Source of the DNA: Phaeodactylibacter sp964397205
Lineage (GTDB): Bacteria; Bacteroidota; Bacteroidia; Chitinophagales; Saprospiraceae
Direction of reading: 5' to 3'
Assembly (NCBI GenBank): GCA_964397205.1
Contig: CAYNIT010000174.1
Span: 1-10,323, forward strand
Length of the DNA: 10,323 bases
Position 1 is the stretch's first letter, and each line of letters starts with the position of its first letter. The translations under genes and the position numbers were made by a program. Below are positions 1 to 6,447 of this stretch, in pieces. A model generated the notes under the pieces. That model did no database searches. It worked only from the letters and a program-made list of their open reading frames with translations, and was not told the origin of the DNA.

Positions 1-802
1 GGGCAGGGCATTTTTGTCCTCGCCGTGCCAGCTCAGCACCAGCTGCGCCACCCGGTCCGCTTCTTGCTGCTGCTCGCGGGTGTAATCCATGCCCAGACGG
101 CTGATGATGGCAGAAGCCACGCTGCTGGACAGCAGAAAAACAGACTCGGTGAACAATGGGCGACCTCCACGGCGAGCATCGCCATCAACTCGGCTTCCGA
201 GCCCAAGGTGGACAACAGCCCGGTAGACAGGTAAATATTGCCATTGGAACACCCCAAGCTCACAGGCTCCGAGCCGTTGAAGAGATGGACCCGTAGATTG
301 GCCGTGTGCCGCTCGGGCAGCTCACCGGGATAAATCCGCAGCAGCAGCTGGTTGAGGTAGTCCTGCAACAAGGGGTCTTCGTAAATTTCCAAGCTGTTTT
401 CCAATTCTAGGTATTCCTGCTCCACTTCTGCCCGTAACTCTGGCTCCTCCCAGCCGTGTTTAGCGACTTGCTCCAGCCCCTCGCTCTGAATATAGCTCAC
501 CGCCCACAGTTCCTTGAGGCTGATTTTCGAGTAACCGATTTCGATGTCCTCCTACACATTTTAGAGGAAGTGGTGTAAGTTTCCCCGTTGCGCTCCAAAC
601 GGTAGTTGATTTGGTCAAACCCCGCCGTAGCTTGGTAACCCACGATGTCGAAGGTAGTCCCCTCGTCGAAGCGTTGAAAAGCGCCGCTCTCCGTTTTCAG
701 GCGGATGCGGTCTGTAGCCTTGGCTGGCACCCGTATTTGATCTTGGGCAAAGGTGGTAAGCGTGGCCAGCAAACAGAGGAAAAGTAAGTACAAGTACTGC
801 AT
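1..802 (-). pseudogene. Disrupted secreted M48-type metalloprotease (partial, frameshifted)
   Basis: This is read on the minus strand from an ATG at 800-802. The protein starts with a signal peptide (MQYLYLLFLCLLATLTTFAQ) and a short SH3-like beta segment, and this frame is lost near 550. An adjacent frame, open from about 548 to 156, carries an M48-like segment: an acidic helix region, then 'GNIYLSTGLLSTLGSEAELM', then 'VEVAH' at 156-170 where active enzymes have HExxH. The first zinc histidine is therefore a valine. After a second frame change near 141-156, a third frame runs to position 1 and contains 'YTREQQQEADRVA', which matches the conserved downstream Glu/Asp zinc-ligand motif (EADR) of M48 proteases. 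The three pieces are in family order, so this is one gene, not three. With two frameshifts and a lost histidine it should not make an active enzyme. A sequencing indel could explain a frameshift but not the missing histidine. The 3' end lies beyond the left edge. M48 assignment is fairly secure; the exact subfamily is unknown. Confidence 0.7.
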
Positions 803-1009
803 ATGACAGTTATTTAATCGTGTAAGTAATGCGCGTTACCGAAACAGCAGCGGGGCATGCTATTCCGCAGCGATATTTGTATAGCGATTTGCCATAGCAA
901 ACCGTCATAACTTCAATATAAAGAGCCCTTATCCCTCAATTCAGTTCGCCCGCCCGATGTGAAATAACGCAGAAACCCGTGTTAAAATACCTTAAGGCGT
1001 TAAGAAAAC
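803..1009. other. Intergenic region between two pseudogenes
   Basis: This is 207 bases of AT-richer sequence with no credible coding frame. It holds a small perfect hairpin, TTTGC-CATA-GCAAA, at 888-901. A second weak one, CTTAA-GGCG-TTAAG, lies at 991-1004 just past the stop of the chimeric pseudogene on the minus strand. Neither has a clean T-run, so neither is called a terminator. I found no exact TAnnTTTG element upstream of the protease start at 802. Confidence 0.4.
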
Positions 1010-1445
1010 CTAAAAATCATCCACTTTTCGGTAGGCTTTGATCACAGTTTGCTCTTCCATCGTACCGGAAGGCCGCATTGCCGTGTTCCATGCCCACAAT
1101 ACCCGCGTAACCTTGCTCATGTAGGTAATGGAAGATATTCTTGTAGTTGATTTCCCCGCTCGTTGGCTCATTCCGACCCGGGTTGTCCCCCAATTGGAAG
1201 TAGGCGATCTCTTCTCAGCAGCGCTCAATATTGGGCAGCAGGTTGCCTTCCTCTCGCTGGCCAGTACGCCGGTATGGACATAGACAAGGCTGATGCCCTG
1301 CAGCGCGCCATTGCCCTGCGTCCGCATCGTAGGTGATGGCAACCATGTCTTCCAGCATGGGCTGGGCAGGTTGCACACTGAGCTGGGCATGGCTTATATT
1401 GGTAAACAGACAGGCTGATAGGAGTGTCAGAAAGTGCCGAATCAT
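1010..1445 (-). pseudogene. Chimeric pseudogene: secreted-protein N-terminus joined to hydroxypyruvate isomerase-like C-terminus
   Basis: From an ATG at 1443-1445 (minus strand) there is a signal peptide ending near 'NISHAQ', then 'LSVQPAQPMLEDMVAITYDA'. A one-base shift near 1319 restores 'QGNGALQGISLVYVHTGVLA'. Together these resemble the short N-terminal beta domain of many secreted Bacteroidota proteins. At about 1260 the similarity changes abruptly to the last third of a hydroxypyruvate isomerase/xylose isomerase-like TIM barrel: 'QREEGNLLPNIERC', a TGA at 1215-1217 where the family could have Trp, then 'EEIAYFQLGDNPGRNEPTSG' and 'YAGIVGMEHGN'. After another frame change near 1062-1078 it ends in 'EEQTVIKAYRKVDDF' and a stop at 1010-1012. 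A deletion joining two genes plus about three further lesions argues for real decay over sequencing error. The isomerase assignment is strong; the N-terminal domain assignment is from memory of similar proteins. Confidence 0.65.
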
Positions 1446-1493
1446 AGCCAATCAAAAAAGTAGGTGAAGGACTGGTAATATAAGCATATTTAT

Positions 1494-1501
1494 TACTTTT
1501 G
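1494..1501 (+). promoter_or_regulatory. Bacteroidota -7 promoter element for the acetyltransferase fusion gene
   Basis: TACTTTTG matches the Bacteroidota sigma-ABfr -7 consensus TAnnTTTG exactly and lies 25 bases before the ATG at 1527. It would give a start of transcription near 1508 and a leader of about 20 bases. The expected -33 TTTG is only weakly represented (CTGG at 1472-1475). Confidence 0.5.
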
Positions 1502-1526
1502 AATAGAAACCTAACCCATTGCCATT

Positions 1527-2837
1527 ATGCCCGGCCAATTGGACTTCAACTGCCCGCCTTTGCGTACCCGGCGCTTTCGTTTGGAACCGCTCGCCGAGCG
1601 CCACGCCACTGATATTTTTGAGCTGCGCGCCGATGAGAAAGTGGGCTACTATCTCGATCGCCCTCTAATGCGGCAGCCAGAAGAAGCTTCTTCATTCGTC
1701 CGTGAAATCATGGAAGGCATGGCGGCCGGCGACTACCTGTACTGGGTTATTGTGGAGCGGGAACAATCGAGTGTGCTGGGCACGATTTGCCTCTGGCAGT
1801 TCAATGCCGAGCGCAGCCAAGCCGATCTGGGCTACGAACTCAAACCGGCCGCTCAGGGCAAGGGCGCCATGACGGAAGCCATGCGGCGGGTGGTGGAATA
1901 CGCACGGGACAGCCTGGGCCTGCAGCGGCTTTACGCTTGTACACATCCAGACAATCGGTCGTCTCTGCGGCTTTTGGCGAAAGCCGACTTTACCCAAGAG
2001 CGCGATCTGGGCCCTTCCCTGGCCCTGTACCTTAAGCACCTGCAGGGGCTGCCTGCCTACCTGCAGCGCGTCGGCATGATGCCCTCGGCACAGCCTAGCT
2101 TGCCGGAATTGCAACGCGCCCACCTTCACCTCATACCCTTTGAAAATCTGGACATACACCTCGGCCGCTCTATTTCTATCCGTCAGCCGGACATTTTCCG
2201 CAAGCTGGTGCACCACCGGCGGGGTGGTTTTTGCTACGAACAAAACGGCCTCTTTCAATGGGTGCTAGCTGCATTGGGGTACGAAGCCAAACTCGTACAG
2301 GCGCAAGTGTACTCTCCAAAAAAGGGCGAATACGGCCCTCCCTTCGACCACATGGCTATTTGGGTGGAAACGGAATCAGGCCCCTATCTGGCAGATGTGG
2401 GCTTTGGCAATGCCCCTCTTGTACCTTTGCCTATTCGCCACGGGGCGGAAGCAGAGGGCACCGCTGGCACGTACCGCATGGAAGCACTAGGCGATGGCTG
2501 GCACAAAGTAAGCCACCAAACCGAAGAAGGGTGGATGCCGGATTACATTTTCGACAGCCAGGCGCGCCGCCCGGCGGAATATGAACCTATGGCGCTGTAC
2601 CATCAGAGTTCCCAGGACTCACCCTTTCCCAAGCAGCCCCTGATTTCCCTGCCCGAGCCAGCGGGCGGGCGGGTAACGATCAGCGGGCGGGAACTTAAAA
2701 TTTCCAAAGGAGGGCAGCAGCACACCTACCGCATCGAAAGCGATGAGGAATACGAAAAATTGCTGCGACAGCACTTTGGAGTAGAGCTGCATGGGGTATC
2801 AACGGCCAGCCGGATTTGGCGGGGCTCGGCTTCCTGA
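1527..2837 (+). CDS. Fusion of GNAT acetyltransferase and arylamine N-acetyltransferase
   Basis: This 436-residue protein joins two acetyl-CoA-dependent acetyltransferases with unrelated folds. Residues about 10-172 form a RimJ/RimL-type GNAT domain. It opens with 'LRTRRFRLEPLAERHATDIF', and acetyl-CoA motif A is QGKGA at 110-114. Residues about 173-436 form a full-length arylamine N-acetyltransferase. 'HLIPFENLDIHLG' is at 201-213, the nucleophile Cys236 is in RRGGFCYEQN, His275 is in FDHMAIWV and Asp290 is in LADVGFGN, so the Cys-His-Asp triad is complete. That family passes acetyl from acetyl-CoA through the cysteine to arylamines or hydrazines. The GNAT substrate cannot be read from sequence; protein N-termini or small amines are typical. 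No secretion signal is visible, so the protein is probably cytoplasmic. The joint is abrupt, with almost no linker, and the GNAT end looks slightly short. It could therefore be a recent deletion fusion or a settled architecture. Family calls are sure; the value of the fusion is not. Confidence 0.9.
   Translation: MPGQLDFNCPPLRTRRFRLEPLAERHATDIFELRADEKVGYYLDRPLMRQPEEASSFVREIMEGMAAGDYLYWVIVEREQSSVLGTICLWQFNAERSQADLGYELKPAAQGKGAMTEAMRRVVEYARDSLGLQRLYACTHPDNRSSLRLLAKADFTQERDLGPSLALYLKHLQGLPAYLQRVGMMPSAQPSLPELQRAHLHLIPFENLDIHLGRSISIRQPDIFRKLVHHRRGGFCYEQNGLFQWVLAALGYEAKLVQAQVYSPKKGEYGPPFDHMAIWVETESGPYLADVGFGNAPLVPLPIRHGAEAEGTAGTYRMEALGDGWHKVSHQTEEGWMPDYIFDSQARRPAEYEPMALYHQSSQDSPFPKQPLISLPEPAGGRVTISGRELKISKGGQQHTYRIESDEEYEKLLRQHFGVELHGVSTASRIWRGSAS
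2038..2066 (+). repeat. 8-base direct repeat at the GNAT/NAT domain junction
   Basis: ACCTGCAG occurs at 2038-2045 and again at 2059-2066. The offset is 21 bases, which keeps frame, and the copies sit exactly where the GNAT domain stops and the arylamine N-acetyltransferase domain begins. The copies encode the Leu-Gln pairs in HLQ and YLQ. Such microhomology could mark a recombination joint, but eight bases containing a palindromic CTGCAG can recur by chance in GC-rich DNA. Confidence 0.4.
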
Positions 2838-2865
2838 TAAGCGCCCGCCGGCTGCCGCTCCATTA

Positions 2866-2877
2866 GGGCTTTAGCCC
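2866..2877. other. Short perfect inverted repeat overlapping the stop of the molybdenum hydroxylase gene
   Basis: GGGCT-TT-AGCCC forms a five-pair stem with a two-base loop. It lies in the 33-base gap between convergent genes and covers the minus-strand stop codon at 2871-2873. There is no following T-run on either strand, so it may help end transcription or protect the 3' end, but it is not a standard intrinsic terminator. Confidence 0.3.
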
Positions 2878-5066
2878 AGTACTTTTTGTTCCCGTACAAA
2901 TGGCTGACGGTACACCCGCTCGCCGGTCGCCTGGTACAAAGCATTGGCCAGGGCAGACTGTATAGGCGGCAGAGCAGGTTCGCCCAAACCAGTGGGGTCA
3001 ATGCCGTTGTCTACGAAGAAAGTCTCAATTTCCAGCGGGGCTTCCGCCTGCCGGATGAGCCGGTAGCGGTCGAAGTTCTGCTGCTCCGGCTTCCCATTCT
3101 TGAGGGTCAGCTCGCTGAGCATGGAGTGGCCGATGCCGTCGATGATGCCGCCCTCGATTTGATTGCGCGCGGCATCCGGGTTGATCACAATGCCGCAGTC
3201 TACGGCGCACCACACCTTTTGGATGCGTGGCTTATCGCCCTGCATGACAACATCCACCACCTGCGCCACGTAAGAATTGTGGCAGTAGTAAGCAGAGACG
3301 CCGCGGTGGAGGCCTGGCTTCGGCTGGCCCCAGCCCGCTTTTTCTTTAACCAGTTTCAGTACCCCAGCGTAACGCTCCGGATCGTAATCGTTGTTGTCGC
3401 CCACCGGTCGCTTTTGGGCGCGGTCGAACAGAGCGAGCCGGAAGTCGATGGGATCCTGCCCGGCGGCCTCGGCTACTTCATCCAGGAAAGCCTGCTCGGC
3501 GTAGGCCATGAAGTTGGAGCGGGGCGCGCGCCAGGCACCGGTGGAAATGTTGGACTTCAGGCTTTGGTTTTCCGCCAGGTAGTTGTCTATGGCACCGGCG
3601 GGGAAGCGGTTGGCGAATACTGGGCTGCCGTGTACGCCCGCTCCGCGCACCTTAAACCCCATGAGTTGGTTGTTTTCATCTAAAGCCGCGCGGTAAGTGA
3701 CTTTGTAGGTGGGGCGGTAGGTGCCCTGCGTCATATCATCCTCCCGAGTGTAAACGAGCTTGACTGGCACGCCCGCCTGTTTGGAGATCAACGCTGCTTC
3801 ATTGCCGAAGTTGCCGTAGAGGCGCCGGCCAAAGCCGCCGCCCTGCCGGGTCATCATCACGGATACTTTTTCCTCTGGTAAGTCCAGTAAGGCTGCTACG
3901 GTTTTGCGCAGGTATTCCGGTGTTTGAATGGGGCCCAGCAATTCGGCGCTGTCTTCTTTGACATGGGCGAAGAAATTCATGGGCTCCAGGGTGTTGTGCG
4001 CCAGGAAGGGAGCGGCGTAGGTGCGTTCTATGACTTTCGCCGCGTTTTGGAAGGCACTTTCCGGATCGCCATCCTGCCGTTCCGGCTTTTCTGGCGCCTG
4101 TCCGATCAGTTTGGACAGGGCATCTTCATGCTGTGCCGTGCTTTCCAAAGGCTCTGCTTCTTCCCATTCGGCTTTAAGCGCACGTTTGGCTTTTATCAGC
4201 TCCCAGGTGCTGCTGCCGACCAGGGCGATGAGCTCGGGGAAGGCGTTGATGTCGGACCACTGCTTTTCCAGGTCATCCGGGGCGGTATTGATAGTGAAGA
4301 CCTGCTCTACGCCTGGCATGGCTTTCAATTCATCGGCATTGAAGGATTTCAGTTTTTTTCCGAAGGCGGGCGGATGGGCGATCATGGCGATGCGCATGCC
4401 CTCCCGCTGCACATCCAGGCCGAAGAGGGGCTTGCCGGTGACGATCTCCTTGGCATCCACGTTTTTGCGGCTTGTGCCGATGATGGTGAAGTCTTTTGGG
4501 TCTATGAGCTCAACCGTTTCCGGTACGCTCAGGCGGGCGGCGGCAGTGGCTACATCGCCGTATCCGAGCTCTTGTTGGCTCTTGTCGTGGTAAATAACGC
4601 CTTTCTCGGTGCGCAATTCAGCTATGGGTACTTCCCATTGGTTAGCAGCCGCCTGCATCAGCATTTGCCGGGCGGTAGCGCCGGCGGTGCGCAGGGTCTT
4701 CCAGCCCTGCCGGATGGATTGGCTGCCGCCGGCTACCTGGCGGGTATATTTTTCGGTATCGAGCGGTGCCTGCTCTACGAGGACCTGCTGCCAATCGACA
4801 TCGAGCTCCTCGGCTACAATCATCGGCATAGAGGTTTTGACGTTTTGCCCGATTTCCGGGTTGGGGGAGAAGATGGTAACGACTCCGTTGGCACCGATCT
4901 TCAGAAAAGCATTGATCTCGCTCCATTCTTCGGGGATTTCCAGGCCGGTCTCGGCTTCCCGCGTGCAGGAGGAGAGCCATCCGAAGCCAAGCAGCATGCC
5001 GCCGCCCGCCACTGCGGAGACTTTGAGGAAGGATCTTCGGTTGTGGGTGGTCTTTATGATAGACAT
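2871..5066 (-). CDS. Molybdopterin-binding subunit of an isoquinoline 1-oxidoreductase-type molybdenum hydroxylase (Tat-exported)
   Basis: This 731-residue protein is the large subunit of a xanthine dehydrogenase-family hydroxylase of the IorB type, which hydroxylates carbon next to nitrogen or oxidises aldehydes using water as oxygen donor. The N-terminus is a Tat signal with the twin arginines at 10-11 (NRRSFLKVS), a hydrophobic stretch, and a lipobox LSSC ending at Cys34. That implies export and probable lipid anchoring. Family motifs are in order: AHNTLEPMN (356-364), TRQGGGFGRR (406-415) in the molybdopterin-cytosine dinucleotide region, GAWRAPRSN (510-518), CAVDCGIVINPD (620-631) and GLGEPALPP (693-701), in which Glu696 is the expected catalytic base. 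Length is normal for the family. The [2Fe-2S] subunit gene lies 27 bases upstream on the same strand. No FAD subunit is present, which fits the two-subunit type that donates to an external acceptor such as a cytochrome c. The true substrate cannot be told from sequence, and isoquinoline is only the family name. No maturation factor (XdhC type) lies in the window. Confidence 0.92.
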   Translation of the reverse strand: MSIIKTTHNRRSFLKVSAVAGGGMLLGFGWLSSCTREAETGLEIPEEWSEINAFLKIGANGVVTIFSPNPEIGQNVKTSMPMIVAEELDVDWQQVLVEQAPLDTEKYTRQVAGGSQSIRQGWKTLRTAGATARQMLMQAAANQWEVPIAELRTEKGVIYHDKSQQELGYGDVATAAARLSVPETVELIDPKDFTIIGTSRKNVDAKEIVTGKPLFGLDVQREGMRIAMIAHPPAFGKKLKSFNADELKAMPGVEQVFTINTAPDDLEKQWSDINAFPELIALVGSSTWELIKAKRALKAEWEEAEPLESTAQHEDALSKLIGQAPEKPERQDGDPESAFQNAAKVIERTYAAPFLAHNTLEPMNFFAHVKEDSAELLGPIQTPEYLRKTVAALLDLPEEKVSVMMTRQGGGFGRRLYGNFGNEAALISKQAGVPVKLVYTREDDMTQGTYRPTYKVTYRAALDENNQLMGFKVRGAGVHGSPVFANRFPAGAIDNYLAENQSLKSNISTGAWRAPRSNFMAYAEQAFLDEVAEAAGQDPIDFRLALFDRAQKRPVGDNNDYDPERYAGVLKLVKEKAGWGQPKPGLHRGVSAYYCHNSYVAQVVDVVMQGDKPRIQKVWCAVDCGIVINPDAARNQIEGGIIDGIGHSMLSELTLKNGKPEQQNFDRYRLIRQAEAPLEIETFFVDNGIDPTGLGEPALPPIQSALANALYQATGERVYRQPFVREQKVLG

Positions 5067-5093
5067 AGGTGGAGTTTGTGGTGGGTGGAAAAT

Positions 5094-5555
5094 TTAGCTC
5101 AATCGTTCAGCAGCCGTTTTTACTGCCGCTTTGATGCGGGTGTAGGTGCCGCAGCGGCAGAGGTTGCCGTTCATGGCTTGCTCGATTTCACTGTCGGAGG
5201 GCTGTGCATTGCGCTGCAGCAGGGCGGAAGCAGTCATGATTTGCCCGGCCTGGCAGTAGCCGCATTGGGGGACATCGTGTTCCAGCCAGGCTTGTTGTAC
5301 CGGGTGGTCGCCCTCTTGCGAAAGGCCCTCTATGGTAGTGATGGTTTTGCCCTCAGCGGCTGAAACCGGCAGGGAGCAGGATCTCACGGCGCTGCCGTCG
5401 AGGTGCACGGTGCAAGCGCCGCACTGCCCGATGCCGCAGCCGTATTTTGTGCCTAATAATTGAAGATGGTCACGCAGGACCCAAAGGATGGGCGTGTCCG
5501 GGGCAACTTCGACGGTCCGGGAAGCCCCATTGATGTTGAGCTTAAAGCTTGCCAT
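5094..5555 (-). CDS. [2Fe-2S] iron-sulfur subunit of the molybdenum hydroxylase (IorA type)
   Basis: This 153-residue small subunit carries electrons from the molybdenum site to an outside acceptor. Its N-terminal half is a plant-ferredoxin-like domain with Cys40, Cys45, Cys48 (YGCGIGQCGACTV) and Cys60. Its C-terminal half is the four-helix [2Fe-2S] domain with Cys98 and Cys101 (CGYC) and Cys133 and Cys135 (CRC). All eight cluster ligands are present and the length is normal. It has no signal peptide of its own. In this family the small subunit is co-exported with the folded Tat-bearing partner, and I infer the same here. It is the first gene of a two-gene unit and its stop lies 27 bases before the start of the large subunit. 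The ATG at 5553-5555 starts right before the first beta strand, and no longer start is needed. Confidence 0.94.
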   Translation of the reverse strand: MASFKLNINGASRTVEVAPDTPILWVLRDHLQLLGTKYGCGIGQCGACTVHLDGSAVRSCSLPVSAAEGKTITTIEGLSQEGDHPVQQAWLEHDVPQCGYCQAGQIMTASALLQRNAQPSDSEIEQAMNGNLCRCGTYTRIKAAVKTAAERLS

Positions 5556-5580
5556 AGGGATGGATTGAGTTTTGGTGTCC

Positions 5581-5612
5581 TTAAGGTACTGGAAAGCGGG
5601 GATTTATGCAAA
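5581..5612 (-). promoter_or_regulatory. Weak candidate promoter of the molybdenum hydroxylase operon
   Basis: On the minus strand a TTTG (plus 5609-5612) is followed after 20 bases by TACCTTAA (plus 5581-5588). This has the spacing of a Bacteroidota -33/-7 pair, but the -7 element has two mismatches to TAnnTTTG. It ends 25 bases before the iron-sulfur subunit start. Support is positional and weak. Confidence 0.3.
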
Positions 5613-5664
5613 TGGGAAAGCGGTGGTGCGGGTAAGTTGCCATGGACAGAGATAGGAAAGAGGG

Positions 5665-5690
5665 GGCGGGCAGCTGATTTGCCGCCCGCC
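5665..5690 (-). terminator. Candidate terminator after the small acidic lipoprotein gene
   Basis: The arms GGCGGGC (5665-5671) and GCCCGCC (5684-5690) form a seven-pair GC-rich stem with a 12-base loop. It lies 9 bases past the minus-strand stop at 5700-5702. On the minus strand it is followed by a pyrimidine-rich stretch (CCCTCTTTCC), not a clean T-run, so termination may be imperfect and some read-through into the hydroxylase operon is possible. Confidence 0.5.
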
Positions 5691-5699
5691 GAGGCTGGA

Positions 5700-6227
5700 T
5701 TAAAATATTTGCGTCAGTTCACCATTGTAGGAGCCTGATATCGTCTCGTTGCTTGAAGTAGTCAGCTCAAAGCTGATAGAGTACACCCCGTCGTCTTCCG
5801 TCAGTTCAACGGTTCCATCGACTACGGAAATGACTTGTCCGGTGCCGGCCTCGAAATCGAAATCTATAAAGACTTCCCCGTCGACCATGACAAAGGCATC
5901 TCGTTCGTCACCGAATTCGTAAGTGCCATTGACTAATCCTTCTTCCGAAGGGCTGTTGAGGTCTAGGTACACCCCACTGCCGGTACCGGTAGCTTCTCCG
6001 GTATTGAAGTTGAAATCGATGTCGGGGGAAGTGAGCGTAACATCAAAATCGAAGCTGTTGTTGCCGTTACCGCCGTAATCTCCTAGAAAGCCTTGTCCTA
6101 GATCAAAGGTTGAGTCATCAAATGTAAATTGGTTGCTGGGGTTGTTGTCGTCATCATCGTTGCAGGATAGAGCGAGCAGACCTAGCATGGCTAATGCCAA
6201 CAGTCCAGCTGAAGATAGAAATTTCAT
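5700..6227 (-). CDS. Small acidic outer-membrane lipoprotein of unknown function
   Basis: This 175-residue protein begins with a lipoprotein signal peptide whose lipobox is LALSC, giving lipidated Cys22. The cysteine is followed by NDDDD. An acidic run just after the cysteine resembles the Bacteroidota lipoprotein export signal that sends lipoproteins to the cell surface, so surface display is likely but inferred. The mature part is rich in Asp, Asn, Gly and aromatic residues in alternating pattern and looks all-beta. It includes 'NTGEATGTGSGVYLDLNSPS' and a late segment, 'DGVYSISFELTTSSNETISG', typical of small Bacteroidota lipoproteins that have no assigned role. There are no catalytic motifs and no cysteines beyond Cys22. 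It stands alone on its strand, with a good -7 promoter match upstream and a candidate terminator behind it. Confidence 0.85.
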   Translation of the reverse strand: MKFLSSAGLLALAMLGLLALSCNDDDDNNPSNQFTFDDSTFDLGQGFLGDYGGNGNNSFDFDVTLTSPDIDFNFNTGEATGTGSGVYLDLNSPSEEGLVNGTYEFGDERDAFVMVDGEVFIDFDFEAGTGQVISVVDGTVELTEDDGVYSISFELTTSSNETISGSYNGELTQIF

Positions 6228-6308
6228 AGTAATAGAGTTTAAAGAGGATTCGGCATAGGCTGCCGAACATAGATGTGATCAAAGAGCATCGTTATGCTTT
6301 TCACTGGT

Positions 6309-6316
6309 CAAATATA
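6309..6316 (-). promoter_or_regulatory. Bacteroidota -7 promoter element for the small lipoprotein gene
   Basis: Read on the minus strand, TATATTTG is an exact TAnnTTTG match 81 bases before the start codon at 6227. It would give a leader of roughly 75 bases. I see no well-spaced -33 TTTG; the nearest CAAA on the plus strand, at 6351-6354, is too far away. Confidence 0.45.
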
Positions 6317-6447
6317 GGCATTTTAAGGTTTGGTAGTAGATTTTTTTAGGCAAATTGATAGGGGTGCAGTGCTTGCGTACGTATCGTTTGGTAAGGGACA
6401 GAACCTTGCTAACCGCTAGTTGTTATTCCGATACCAAAAACAATTGT

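Noticed and set aside
141..158. Programmed ribosomal frameshifting as an explanation for the M48 frame change
   Set aside because: There is no slippery heptamer or following pseudoknot that I can see, a second frame change lies near 550, and the zinc histidine is also lost, so decay or sequencing error is simpler.
1692..2258. A 188-codon open frame on the minus strand inside the acetyltransferase fusion gene
   Set aside because: It is antisense to a gene with intact catalytic motifs and has no recognisable domain.
2866..2877. Intrinsic terminator between the convergent acetyltransferase and hydroxylase genes
   Set aside because: The hairpin is short and lacks a T-run on both strands, so it is listed only as an inverted repeat.
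3924..5363. A 479-codon open frame on the plus strand opposite the molybdenum hydroxylase genes, with shorter ones at 2886-3683 and 4021-4593
   Set aside because: The minus strand encodes clear, full-length family proteins here. The opposite frames have no family motifs and arise from GC-rich codon use.
2871..5555. Naming the hydroxylase as xanthine dehydrogenase, CO dehydrogenase or nicotinate dehydrogenase
   Set aside because: There is no FAD subunit and no substrate-specific residue signature that I can confirm; only the IorAB-type architecture is supported.
6355..6447. Upstream ATG at 6355 as the start of the DUF4249 protein
   Set aside because: It would place 31 residues with charged and cysteine-rich content before the lipoprotein signal peptide, which must be N-terminal.
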